Source of the DNA: Gordonia hongkongensis
GTDB lineage: Bacteria > Actinomycetota > Actinomycetes > Mycobacteriales > Mycobacteriaceae
Direction of reading: 5' to 3'
DNA length: 64,000 nucleotides
Assembly (NCBI RefSeq): GCF_023078355.1
Contig: NZ_CP095552.1
Span: 1,984,001 to 2,048,000, forward strand
The notes below the pieces were generated by a model, which was given only the letters and a program-made list of their open reading frames with translations, did no database searches and was not told the origin of the DNA. Shown piece after piece: positions 45,959 through 56,000 of the stretch; within the stretch, counting starts at the first letter, position 1; the number at the start of each line of letters is the position of its first letter. A program made the translations under genes and the position numbers.

Positions 45959-47314
45959 TCAGCCGGCGCCGCGCACCGTCGTGACAAGCATCGTGTCCTC
46001 GACGATGTCGGCCGCCGCGTGTACGGCCTCGTCGGGGGCGATGAGCCGACTGCGGAGCTCGGCGGACCGTCCCCGGACCTCGGTGTCCAGGATCGTGTCG
46101 AGGGCGCCGATCAGCGACTCCGCTGTCACCCGCGCCATCGGCAGCGTGGCCCCGACAGCGGCCTTGCTCACCGCCCGGCCCCAGATCGGCTGATCGGCGC
46201 CGACCCACGTGATCAGCGTCGGCAGGCCGGCACGCAACCCGGCGGCCACCGAACCCGCGCCGCCGTGGTGGACCGCGGCCCGACACCGCGGCAGCACGGT
46301 GTCGTGATCGACGTGTCCGACGACGCGGATCGCATCCGTGAGTCCCGATGCTTCGGATTCGGATGTGGCAGAGCCGGATTCGGTCGACATGAAACCGCTC
46401 CAGCCGCCCGACACCAGCAGGCGGATCCCGAGTCGCCGCGCTGCGGTCCGGAATGCATCGGCCAGACCGTCGGGGTCGGCGGGCAGCATGCTGCCGAAGC
46501 CGACGTACACCGGGGCGTCGCCGGCGTCGAGCCAGTCGGCCAGCGTCCCCGCTCCCGAGGCCCCGTCGAGTCCGGCGTCGCCCACCCCGGCGCGTTGCGC
46601 GGCCGCAAGGGTGAAGAACCCGACCAGCGGCCGGCGCCGGCCCCACTGGGCCGCGAGTCCGTCGAAGAGGGCCGGATCGTAGGCCTGGATCTCGGGAACG
46701 CCGGTACGGCCGATGAGTTCGGAGTACGGGTGGTTCAGCGGCGACAGTCCGAGATCGGCCCGCAGCGTGGTCTCCGCCGAGCGGGTGGCGAGCCACAGGG
46801 CGCGTTCGGCGACGCGCCAGCTCAGGTCGTTGACGAACGCCGGGGCGTCGATACCCAGGTGCGCGAGCAACGACACCGAGCTGTTGCGCCGGATGGGGCA
46901 GTAGTGCAACGGGATGTGGGGGATGCCGAGGACCGCCGAGACATTGTGGGCGCGTTCCTGACCGGCGCTGCTCGCGATGATCGCATCCGCGCCGTCGGCG
47001 AGTTCGAGCAACCGCTGCTGCATCGCCCGGCCATCCCGCACCGACATCGCCGACACCGCACGCAACCGGGTCCGGGGGTTCTTCGACCGCATGTCCTCCC
47101 GGACCATCTCGGAGTCGAGCAGGGCACGGGTGCTCGACCCGTACGACTCGGTGGGAACCCCTGCGCCGCTGCCGAAGTCGACCAGGTCGGGTGGCAGCGC
47201 GAGAGTCGCCGTATGGCCCCGGCCCACGAGTTCGGCGGCCAGGGCGACGGCCGGCTGGGCATCGCCGCGGCTGCCGTTGACTGCGATCACGAACCTCAAC
47301 GTCGAACCCCTCAC
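45959..47314 (-). CDS. GT1 (UGT/rhamnosyltransferase-like) glycosyltransferase A
   Basis: This 451-residue GT-B enzyme starts with the NGSRGDAQPAVALAAELV loop shared by mycobacterial glycopeptidolipid and phenolic-glycolipid sugar transferases. The donor-binding C-terminal domain shows PVYVGFGSM, VGHVDHDTVLPRC and HHGGAGSVAAGLRAGLPTL. It uses a nucleotide-activated sugar, possibly dTDP-deoxyhexose (inference from homologues). It is transcribed alone, convergent with the GT2 gene and divergent from glycosyltransferase B. Confidence 0.9.
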   Translation of the reverse strand: MRGSTLRFVIAVNGSRGDAQPAVALAAELVGRGHTATLALPPDLVDFGSGAGVPTESYGSSTRALLDSEMVREDMRSKNPRTRLRAVSAMSVRDGRAMQQRLLELADGADAIIASSAGQERAHNVSAVLGIPHIPLHYCPIRRNSSVSLLAHLGIDAPAFVNDLSWRVAERALWLATRSAETTLRADLGLSPLNHPYSELIGRTGVPEIQAYDPALFDGLAAQWGRRRPLVGFFTLAAAQRAGVGDAGLDGASGAGTLADWLDAGDAPVYVGFGSMLPADPDGLADAFRTAARRLGIRLLVSGGWSGFMSTESGSATSESEASGLTDAIRVVGHVDHDTVLPRCRAAVHHGGAGSVAAGLRAGLPTLITWVGADQPIWGRAVSKAAVGATLPMARVTAESLIGALDTILDTEVRGRSAELRSRLIAPDEAVHAAADIVEDTMLVTTVRGAG

Positions 47315-47454
47315 GTCTGGGTGCGGTCGGATGGGCGACCCGTGCCCGGCGGTGGCGGATCGGGACCGATTCTAAACACGGTCGGCCACCGCGGCCCGCG
47401 TCCGGAGACCGGGATCACCACCCGGCCGGGGGCCGGGATCACCGGGCGGTCGGC

Positions 47455-48821
47455 ATGAGGATCTCGTTCGTGATCAACGGAACCCGCGGGGACGTCCAGC
47501 CGGCGACGGTGCTGGCCCGCGCGCTCGCCCGGCGCGGACACGACGTCCGTCTCGGGTTGCCGCCCAACATGATCGGGGCGGCTCTGGACTGGGCAGACGG
47601 CATCGCCGGGCTCGAGGTCGTGCGTCTCGGGTTGGACACCCGGGCCCACCTCGAGTCGGTGGCGCGAGCCCGGAAGCAGGCCGGCCGTCATCCGCTGCGG
47701 CGGCTGCGCGTGCTGCTGTCGCTTCGGAACGCCGGGTGGGACCAGCTCGTCTCCGACATGGCCGAGGTCGTCGACGGTGCCGATGTCATCGTCACGGGAT
47801 TGATCACCGAACAGCCCGCTCTCGCCTTCGCCGAGTCCGCCGGCGTCCCCCTGATCTCCCTTCATCACGCGCCGGTGCGGCGTAACAGTCGGGTCGCACC
47901 GGTGCCCGGTCACCTCCCGGGCGGACCGCGTGCCGTCCGGACGCAATGGGCCGCCTACGACGCCGCGTTCGCCGTCCTCACCCGACGGCGTGAGCGCCGG
48001 CTGCGCATGCACCTCGGGTCGCCCGGGTCGTCGGCGTCCTACGCCGCCCGACTGCGGGCAGCGCCCGGCCTCGAGTTGCAGGCCTACGACCCGATGTTCG
48101 GCGTGGAGCACGAACGCAGGTGGACCGCCGACTCCGAGGTTCGTCGTCGTCCGACGGTCGGTTTTCTCGGATCGCCGGCAGACCATCCCGTCACCGGCTC
48201 CGATGCGCTCGCGTCCTGGCTCGACGCCGGGGACGCCCCGATCTATGTCGGATTCGGGAGCATGCCGCTGCGGGGGAGGCTGCCACCTTGCGCGTCGTCA
48301 CCGAACTCGGTCGGCGGCTCGGTCGACGCGTCCTGGTGTGCGCCGGCTGGACCGAGCTGGACGCGGAGGTTCGGGCCGAGATCGCATCCAGGGCGGTGCG
48401 GATCGAGTCCCAGGTCGATCACCGCACGGTCTTCGGCCGATGCGCGGTGGTGGTCCACCACGGCGGCGCCGGAACCACGGCGGCCGTTCTGCGCGCGGGC
48501 CGGCCGTCGGTCGTCTGCTGGTACGGCGCGGATCAGCCGTTCTGGGGCGCCGAACTCGAACGCCTGGGGGTCGGCGTGGCGATGCCGATGGCCCGCGCGG
48601 GACAGGACCTGGACGTGGACCGGTTGACCGACGCCGTCGCGTCGATGCTCGATCCCGCAGCCGCCGAGCGGTCCGGACGGCTCCGCGACGCCCTGGTGGC
48701 CGAGGATGTGGCGCTCGGGGACGCCGTGCGCGAGATCGAGCGTTCGGTGACAAGCTCGAGCACGGGGCCACGGCTCCTACAGGGACCACACAGTCAAAGC
48801 ACAACGAAGGTGGACGTATGA
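47455..48821 (+). CDS. GT1 glycosyltransferase B, frameshifted by an apparent 1-base deletion
   Basis: This is a second GT-B enzyme of the same group (start FVINGTRGDVQPATVLARAL; YVGFGSMPLRG; then in another frame AATLRVVTELGRRLGRRV and HHGGAGTTAAVLRAGRPSV). The frame is lost at the five-G run 48272-48276. A sixth G restores SMPLRGEAATLRVV and a 455-residue protein whose stop overlaps the next ATG (ATGA), so the gene is probably intact in the organism. It heads a four-gene plus-strand operon. Two CCGGGATCACC direct repeats (47409-47419, 47433-47443) lie just before the start. Confidence 0.85.
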
Positions 48822-50287
48822 CGACGACGAAGTCGCCCATGGCCGAACAACCCGACGCCGGGCGGGCGCCGGGTCTGCGTGGCCTCGCAGCCCGGCTCCG
48901 CGATGAGCGGGCGGCGATCCGAGGCGAGCGTCTGACCTCCGAGGACGCCCCGTTCTGGTTCGTCACGCCGGCACTCGGCTGGTCGGTGGTGCTCCAGCTC
49001 GTGTGGGTGTTCGACGAGGAGGTCTCGATCGAGACGCTGACCGCGATGAACGCCGCCTTCGCGCGGGGCCGCCTCAACCGCATGCTCGTCGTACCGGATG
49101 TCGTCGGAGCCCGCCCGCGGTGGGTTGCCGCGCCCGACGCACCCGGGCTGGCCGCCGACAGCCGACCGGTGCCGGAGACGGAGATCGACGACTGGGCGAC
49201 CGCCGAGATGTCCTCGGTTCCCCTCGACGCCGAGGGTGGACGGTGCTGGCGCCTGCGGTCGGCGCCCACCGCGTCGGGTGGAACGGTGGTGTCCCTCTGC
49301 GCCCTGCACGTCGTCACCGACGGTCGCGGCATGCTCGCGGCGGCCGCAGAGGCCGCCTCGGCGTCGGAGGTGCCTCTGGCTCGCGACGCGGACCGGGCGT
49401 CCGGGGCCGATCCGGCGGCGACGACGCGTCCGCCGGTCTCGTGGCGGCGGCAGCGGATCGGCGACCTCGCCGACGCCGGGTCGCAGGCCGGCGCGGTCCT
49501 CGCCGGGCTCGTGCGGGCGGCACTCGAGCAGCGCAAGGCCGGTGGCCCCGAACCCGACCCGCGTCCGGTCCGCGCGCCGATCGCCGAACGGTCGCCGGCC
49601 GCCGACTTCACCTGGGCGACCGCGACGGTCCCCGCGACGGACTTCGACCGGGTCGCCGCCGACCACGACGGCACCGCGAACACGCTGTTCATCGCGGTGG
49701 TCAGCGGCCTGCTGCGTTCCAGTGGCCATGCGCCGCTGCCGAATCCGATCAAGGTCGGGGTCCCCGTCGACCGTCGTGAGAGCGAGGCGGACACCCGGTC
49801 CAACCCGATCGCCGGTGTGTCGGTGTACCTCACCGACGAGCCGGTCGCCGGTGGCGATCTCGGCGGCATCCGGGCGGCGTGCAAGGCGGCTTTCGTCCGA
49901 CTGTCGGAGGGTCGCCGGGCACCGCACATCCACCTGCGGCCGTTGGCCTGGTTCCTGCCGCCCGCGGTCATCGTGAAACTGGTCAGCGCGGGCAACGGGA
50001 TCCCCGACGCGGTGATCTCCAACCTCGGCGACATCCCCCCGGAGGCGACGGTGCTCGGCGGGCGGTCGGCGCGGAAGGTCGCATTCCGCGGCATGGCTCA
50101 GGGCGTCGACGCCTCGGTCGGCCAACGCTTCGGTGACGGCGTCCAGTCGTGGCTGGTCCGCACCCGTGATCAGGTGACCTTCACCGTGCTCGGTTGCGAC
50201 GAGACGAGTTTTCCCTCCGATGCCGTGGTCGCGGACCTGCTCGACCGGGAACTGACGGCCTGGGGTCTGCCCCATGAGATCTGGTGA
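48818..50287 (+). CDS. Condensation-type acyltransferase 4
   Basis: This 489-residue protein has the acyltransferase motif HxxxDG at H164-D169 (LHVVTDGRG) in a chloramphenicol-acetyltransferase-like fold. It differs from the three minus-strand enzymes in having an N-terminal DAPFWFVTPALGWSVVLQLVW, a poorly conserved linker (about 185-250) and the late motif SNLGDIPPEATVLGG. It overlaps glycosyltransferase B by ATGA. The presumed job is esterification of a sugar or lipid made in this locus. Confidence 0.82.
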   Translation: MTTTKSPMAEQPDAGRAPGLRGLAARLRDERAAIRGERLTSEDAPFWFVTPALGWSVVLQLVWVFDEEVSIETLTAMNAAFARGRLNRMLVVPDVVGARPRWVAAPDAPGLAADSRPVPETEIDDWATAEMSSVPLDAEGGRCWRLRSAPTASGGTVVSLCALHVVTDGRGMLAAAAEAASASEVPLARDADRASGADPAATTRPPVSWRRQRIGDLADAGSQAGAVLAGLVRAALEQRKAGGPEPDPRPVRAPIAERSPAADFTWATATVPATDFDRVAADHDGTANTLFIAVVSGLLRSSGHAPLPNPIKVGVPVDRRESEADTRSNPIAGVSVYLTDEPVAGGDLGGIRAACKAAFVRLSEGRRAPHIHLRPLAWFLPPAVIVKLVSAGNGIPDAVISNLGDIPPEATVLGGRSARKVAFRGMAQGVDASVGQRFGDGVQSWLVRTRDQVTFTVLGCDETSFPSDAVVADLLDRELTAWGLPHEIW

Positions 50288-50318
50288 TCATGACACCTCG
50301 TGAAGCTGAGGAGCACAC

Positions 50319-51701
50319 GTGACGGCAACGGCAACCGACACCCGTCCCGCCGAGGTACTCCGCGTGACCGGCCCCGACGAGTCGTACCTGCTCGTCGCGG
50401 AACTGTTCGGGATGGGTGCGCCCATCCAGATCACCTGGGTCTTCGACGACGACCCGGGGGACGCGGCGATCGAGTCGTTGTGCGCCGGACTCGCGGCCGG
50501 GCCGCTGCATCGTGCGGTGTCGCGCCGTCGGGTCCCGTTCGCCCGGCACCGCTGGGTGCGATCGCCGCTGCCGGTCCACCCCGGGCCGGTGACGGTCGTC
50601 GAGGCCGACGGAGTCGGGGAGTGGGCCGACTCCGTCCTCCGCGCGAGCCGTCTCGATCCCGTGCGGGGAACGGGTTGGCAGCTCGACTCGGCCCGGATCC
50701 GCGGCGGCGGGCGGGCGGTGTCCCTGCTCGCCTCCCACATGATCACCGACGGTCACGGCCTCTACCGGCTGGTGGCCGACGCCGCGGCGGGCCGCACCGC
50801 CGGTCTGCCCGCTCCCGTCAGCGGACACTCCTGGGAGGCGGTCCGCGCCGACGCCGCCGACGCCGCCGAGTCGGTGCGCGCAGCCGCCCGATCAGCGCGA
50901 ATCCTGATCCGCGAGGCCCGGGCGGCGCGAGGCACCGACACCGGATCCGCCGACACCCGATCCGCGCCGGGATCGTCGCGTACCACGCGTCCGGCGAGAC
51001 CTCGGTCCGCGCCCGAGCCGGACACGACGCTGGCGACGGTCGACGTCTCGGCAACCGAATGGGCCGCGCGCGCCACCGAGCACGGCGGTACCGGCAACTC
51101 CCTGTTCACCGCTTTGCTCGCCGGTGTCGTGCACCGTTCGGGTCGCCCGCTCGACGGTCCGATGAAGGTGTGCATCGCGGTCAGCAAGCGGGACGGCGAC
51201 CACGACAACCGCGCCAATGCGTCGGGCGGGGTGTGGATCCGCCTTGCCGACCCCGTCGAACCGGACACCGACCTCACCGCCATCCGGTCATCGAGCAAAC
51301 GGGCCTTCGTCGACTACGCCGAGTCCGGGGCCGATCAGGCCGCCGACAACCTGCAGCCGATCGTGCGCATTCTGCCGAGACGACTCATCGGTCGGTTGAT
51401 GCGCGGAATCCCCGGACCCGACACCACCGTGTCGAATCTCGGGGCCACGCCCGACTCGGCGATGCGGATCGGCGGTCACACCGCGTCCCGGTTCGCCATC
51501 CGCGCGGTGATGCAGGGGATGCCCGCCCAGGAGCGGCGCGAACGCGGCCCGGCGGTCGCCGCCTGGGCGGTCACCTACGGCGACACCGTCACGCTCACCT
51601 TCTTCGGCATCGACCCCGACGATTTCGGCGATCCCGTCCGGCTGCGCACACTGATCGCCGACGAGTTGACCGCCTGGCGGATCGGACATCGATTCTGGTG
51701 A
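50319..51701 (+). CDS. Condensation-type acyltransferase 5
   Basis: This 460-residue paralogue of acyltransferase 4 has H140-D144-G145 (SHMITDGHG), a Ser/Arg/Thr-rich linker (about 200-240) and SNLGATPDSAMRIGG. The GTG at 50319 has GAGGAG upstream. It follows acyltransferase 4 by 31 bases and overlaps glycosyltransferase C by GTGA. Having two similar enzymes side by side suggests acylation at two positions. Confidence 0.82.
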   Translation: MTATATDTRPAEVLRVTGPDESYLLVAELFGMGAPIQITWVFDDDPGDAAIESLCAGLAAGPLHRAVSRRRVPFARHRWVRSPLPVHPGPVTVVEADGVGEWADSVLRASRLDPVRGTGWQLDSARIRGGGRAVSLLASHMITDGHGLYRLVADAAAGRTAGLPAPVSGHSWEAVRADAADAAESVRAAARSARILIREARAARGTDTGSADTRSAPGSSRTTRPARPRSAPEPDTTLATVDVSATEWAARATEHGGTGNSLFTALLAGVVHRSGRPLDGPMKVCIAVSKRDGDHDNRANASGGVWIRLADPVEPDTDLTAIRSSSKRAFVDYAESGADQAADNLQPIVRILPRRLIGRLMRGIPGPDTTVSNLGATPDSAMRIGGHTASRFAIRAVMQGMPAQERRERGPAVAAWAVTYGDTVTLTFFGIDPDDFGDPVRLRTLIADELTAWRIGHRFW

Positions 51702-52996
51702 CGTCGGCACACATCGCGATCGTTCTGTACGGCAGCCGGGGCGACATCCAGCCCGGTATCTGCCTCGCCCTCGAACTCCAGGTGCGCGGCCACCGCGTGA
51801 GCGCCCTCGTCCCGCCGAACCTGGCCGGCCTCGCGCGGGCCACCGGCGTCCGCGACGTCCACGAGATCGGTCTGGACTCCGACACCGCGTGGTCGTCGGA
51901 GGACGCGCGGTCGGCGCGCAACAGTCGTAACCCATTGGCGCGGATGGCGTTTGCGCTGCGGACGGTCCGCGGCGGATTCGACGCCCTGGACGCCGCCCTC
52001 GAGCGACTCTTCATCGCGGGTACGGCGCCGCTGCGCGACACCGACCTCCTCGTCGTCGCGCCGCTGTGCCAGGACCGCGGGCTGGCGGTCGCCGAACATC
52101 TGGGCATCCCGCTGACCGTGCTGAGATACGGCCCGATGTCGGAGAATGGACTCCTCGGCGCCGTACCGGGACTCACCGACAGCTGGTCGCCGGACTCGAA
52201 GCGGCGCTCCTGGCGCCTCGCCGACCGGTTGACCTGGGCCGCGACGGGGTGGAACGAGAATCGGTTCCGGCGCCGGCTCGGGCTCGACCGGGCTCGGCGA
52301 CCGCTGCCGGTGCGGCTGAACGCCTCCGGGATCCCCCAGATCCAGGCCTACGACGCGGAGCTGGTCCCGGGCCTCGCGGCGGAGTGGGACGACCGCAAAC
52401 CGATCGTCGGGTTCTTCGACCTCCCGGCCGCGAGCCGGGCGGGCATATCCGAGATGAGCGCCACCGCAACCGATCTCGCCACCTGGCTGGACGCGGGCGA
52501 ACCCCCGCTGTTCGTCACGTTCGGCAGCATGCCGATCCTCGACCCGCAGGCTCTGATCGCCCGCTGGCGGGCAGCCGCGCGCGCCCAGGGGGTTCGTTGC
52601 CTCATCGCCATGGGAGATCCGACCGGAGTCGATCCCGACGACCCGGACGTGTTCCACGTCGCGGGTGTCGACCACGCGTCGGTCCTGCCGCGATGCGCGG
52701 CCGCGGTCCATCACGGCGGCGCCGGCACCACCGCGGCGAGTCTGCGGGCCGGCCTCCCCACCCTGGTCTGCGCGGTCACCGCCGATCAGCCGTTCTGGGG
52801 TGAACGGGTCCGTGCCCTGGGCGTCGGGGCGGCCGTCCGGCTGTCGAGTTTCACCGACGACGACGCGCGCGCGGGTCTCGCGGTCCTGTTCGACGACGGA
52901 ACCCGTTCGGCCGCTGCTGCTCTCGCCCGCCGGATGACGCCCGCCGACAAGGCCGTCGCGGCGGCCGCCGACATCTGCGAAGCCCGGCTGACCTAG
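51698..52996 (+). CDS. GT1 glycosyltransferase C
   Basis: This 432-residue third GT-B enzyme starts AIVLYGSRGDIQPGICLALEL and carries FVTFGSMPILDPQ, VAGVDHASVLPRC and HHGGAGTTAASLRAGLPTL with the donor-site end TADQPFWGERV. It is the last gene of the operon starting at glycosyltransferase B. A 21-bp hairpin follows its stop. Confidence 0.9.
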   Translation: MTSAHIAIVLYGSRGDIQPGICLALELQVRGHRVSALVPPNLAGLARATGVRDVHEIGLDSDTAWSSEDARSARNSRNPLARMAFALRTVRGGFDALDAALERLFIAGTAPLRDTDLLVVAPLCQDRGLAVAEHLGIPLTVLRYGPMSENGLLGAVPGLTDSWSPDSKRRSWRLADRLTWAATGWNENRFRRRLGLDRARRPLPVRLNASGIPQIQAYDAELVPGLAAEWDDRKPIVGFFDLPAASRAGISEMSATATDLATWLDAGEPPLFVTFGSMPILDPQALIARWRAAARAQGVRCLIAMGDPTGVDPDDPDVFHVAGVDHASVLPRCAAAVHHGGAGTTAASLRAGLPTLVCAVTADQPFWGERVRALGVGAAVRLSSFTDDDARAGLAVLFDDGTRSAAAALARRMTPADKAVAAAADICEARLT

Positions 52997-53018
52997 AACC
53001 GGCACCCACGACCGCTCA

Positions 53019-53064
53019 GACGACTGCGGCCACCGACCCTCTCGGGTCGGTGGCCGCAGTCGTC
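53019..53064. terminator. Strong bidirectional terminator hairpin (21-bp stem)
   Basis: Arm 53019-53039 is perfectly complementary to 53044-53064, with a four-base TCTC loop. It lies between the 3' ends of glycosyltransferase C and kgd. The stem is very GC-rich and there is no U-tract. It separates the accessory locus from the core genes. Confidence 0.8.
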
Positions 53065-53074
53065 GTCTGGCAGG

Positions 53075-56000
53075 TTACTCGCCGAAGGCCTCGTCGAGGA
53101 TCTCCTGCTGCTCCACCGCGTGGACCTTACTCGATCCCGACGACGGCGCGGACATCGCGCGGCGCGAGACCCGGCGCAGTCCGCCGAGCACATCCGGCAG
53201 CACCTCGGGCAGCCAGAGGCCGAGGAACGGCCACGGACCCTGATTCGCGGGCTCTTCCTGGACCCACCGGAACTCACTCGCGTTGCCGTACTGCTCGAGC
53301 GTCTTGCGCAGGCGGCGGTGCGGCACCGGGTAGAGCTGCTCGATGCGCACGACCGCGATGTCGTCGCGCCTCTCCTTGTCGCGTCGCGCGGCGAGTTCGT
53401 AGTAGAGCTTGCCGCTCACCAACAGGACGCGCTTCACCTTGCTGCGGTCCGCGCCGTCCTTGAGGAAGTGCGGGTCGTCGATCACCGAACGGAACTTGTC
53501 CTCGGTGAAGTCCTCGACCGGGCTCACCGCGGCCTTGTTGCGCAGCATCGACTTCGGGGTGAAGACGATGAGCGGACGGCTGATGCCGTCGAGCACGTGG
53601 CGGCGCAGCAGGTGGAAGTAGCTCGCCGGCGTCGACGGCAGGGCCACCGTCATCGAACCCTCGGCGCACAGCTGCAGGAACCGTTCGATGCGGCCCGAGG
53701 TGTGGTCGGGTCCCTGTCCCTCGTGGCCGTGCGGCAGCAGCAGCACGACGTCGGAGAGCTGGCCCCACTTGGCCTCACCCGACGAGATGAACTCGTCGAT
53801 GATGGACTGCGCGCCGTTGACGAAGTCGCCGAACTGCGCTTCCCACACCACGAGGGCGTCCGGGTTGCCGACCGAGTAGCCGTACTCGAACCCGACGACC
53901 GCGAACTCCGAGAGCGGGGAGTCGTAGACCATGAACCGGCCGCCGTTGCTCTCCTCGTCTGCGGGCTGCAGGTGGTTGAGGGGGTGTACTCCGAGCCGGT
54001 GCTGCGGTCGATGAGCACCGAGTGGCGCTGGGTGAAGGTGCCACGGCGCGAATCCTGGCCGGACAGACGCACGGTGCGCCCCTCCATGACCAGCGACCCG
54101 AACGCCAGCAGCTCGGCGAACGCCCAGTCGATGTTGCCCTTGCGGGCGGCCTCGGCGCGACGCTCCAGGACCGGCTTCACACGCGGGTGCGGGGTGAATC
54201 CGTCGGGCACGTTGACGAACGCGTCGCCGATGAGCTCGAGCGTCTTGCTGTCGACCGCGGTCACCAGCTTCGTCGGCAGCGTCTGGTCGGCCTCGACCGA
54301 GGGCGACGGCTCGACACTGAACTTCTCGAGTTCCTTGACCTCGTTGAAGACGCGCTCGAGCTGTCCCTGGTAGTCGCGCAGAGCGTCCTCGGCCTCCTTG
54401 GTCGAGATGTCACCGCGGCCGATGAGGGCTTCGGTGTAGCTCTTGCGGACGCCGCGCTTGGTGTCGATCACCTCGTACATCGCCGGCTGCGTCATCGACG
54501 GGTCATCGCCCTCGTTGTGTCCGCGGCGGCGGAAGCACACGAGGTCGATGACGACGTCCTTGTGGAACGCCTGGCGGTAGTCGACGGCGAGCTTCGCGGC
54601 CCAGACGCAGGCCTCGGGGTCGTCGCTGTTGACGTGGAAGATCGGTGCGCCGATCATCTTCGCCACGTCGGTGCAGTACTCGGTCGAGCGCGAGTGTTCC
54701 GGTGCGGTGGTGAAGCCGACCTGGTTGTTCACCACGATGTGTACGGTGCCGCCGGTGCGGTAACCGGGCAGCATCGCCATGTTGAGCGTCTCGGCGACCA
54801 CACCCTGACCGGCGAACGCCGCGTCGCCGTGCAGCATGAGCGGGAGGATCGGGAAGCGATCGTCCTCGTCCATGAGGTCCTGCTTGGCGCGGACCAGACC
54901 CTCCAGCACCGGGTCGACTGCCTCGAGGTGGCTGGGGTTGGCGGTCAGCGACACGTTGATCTCGTTGTCGCCGAACATCTGGTAGTACTTGCCCTCGGCG
55001 CCGAGGTGGTACTTCACGTCGCCCGATCCGTGCGCCTGCGACGGGTTCAGGTTGCCCTCGAACTCGGTGAAGATCTTCGAGTACGGCTTGCCGACGATGT
55101 TGGCGAGCACGTTCAGACGGCCGCGGTGCGGCATGCCGATGACCACCTCGGAGAGGCTGTGCTCGGCGCTCTGGTCGATCACCGCGTCCATCATCGGGAT
55201 GACCGACTCGGCGCCCTCGAGCGAGAAGCGCTTCTGCCCGACGTACTTGGTCTGCAGGAACGTCTCGAACGCCTCGGCGGCGTTGAGCTTGCTCAGGATG
55301 TACTTCTGCTCACCGACCGGCGGCTTGACGTGCTTGATCTCGACGCGCTCCTGCAGCCACTTCTGCTGCTCGGGCTCGAGTATGTGGGTGTACTCGACAC
55401 CGACGTGCCGGCAGTACGCGTCGCGCAGGATCGACAGAACGTCCCGCAGCTTCATCTTCTCCTGGCCGTGGAACCCGCCGACCTTGAAGCTGCGGTCGAG
55501 ATCCCACAGCGTCAGCCCGTAGTTCTGGATGTCCAGATCCGGATGGCTGCTGCGCGCATCGCTGTCCATCATGAGGGGATCGATGTCGGCCATCAGGTGG
55601 CCGCGGCTGCGGTAGGCCGCGATCAGCTCGAGGACGCGGGTGCTCTTGTCGACGAGGCCGGCGGGCAGGTCGCGACGCCAGCGGATCGGCTCGTAGGGCA
55701 CGTGGAACGCGGTGAAGATCTCGTCGTAGAAGGCGTCGTCGATCAGCAGCTCGTGGATGGTGCGGAGGAAATCGCCCGACTCCGCGCCCTGGATGATCCG
55801 GTGATCGTAGGTCGACGTCAGGGTCATCAGCTTGCCGACGCCGAGTTCGGCGATCTGCTCGTCGCTCGCGCCCTGGAACTCCGCCGGGTACTCCATCGCG
55901 CCGGCGCCGATGATGGCGCCCTGGCCCTTCATCAGGCGCGGCACCGAGTGCACGGTGCCGATCGTGCCCGGGTTGGTGAGCGAGATGGTGACGCCGGAGA

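Noticed and set aside
47930..50287. A 785-residue extension of acyltransferase 4
   Set aside because: The N-terminal half is out-of-frame sequence of glycosyltransferase B; the real start is the ATG at 48818.
50300..52996. An 898-residue extension of glycosyltransferase C
   Set aside because: The upstream part is a shadow of acyltransferase 5; GT-B homology begins at the GTG at 51698.
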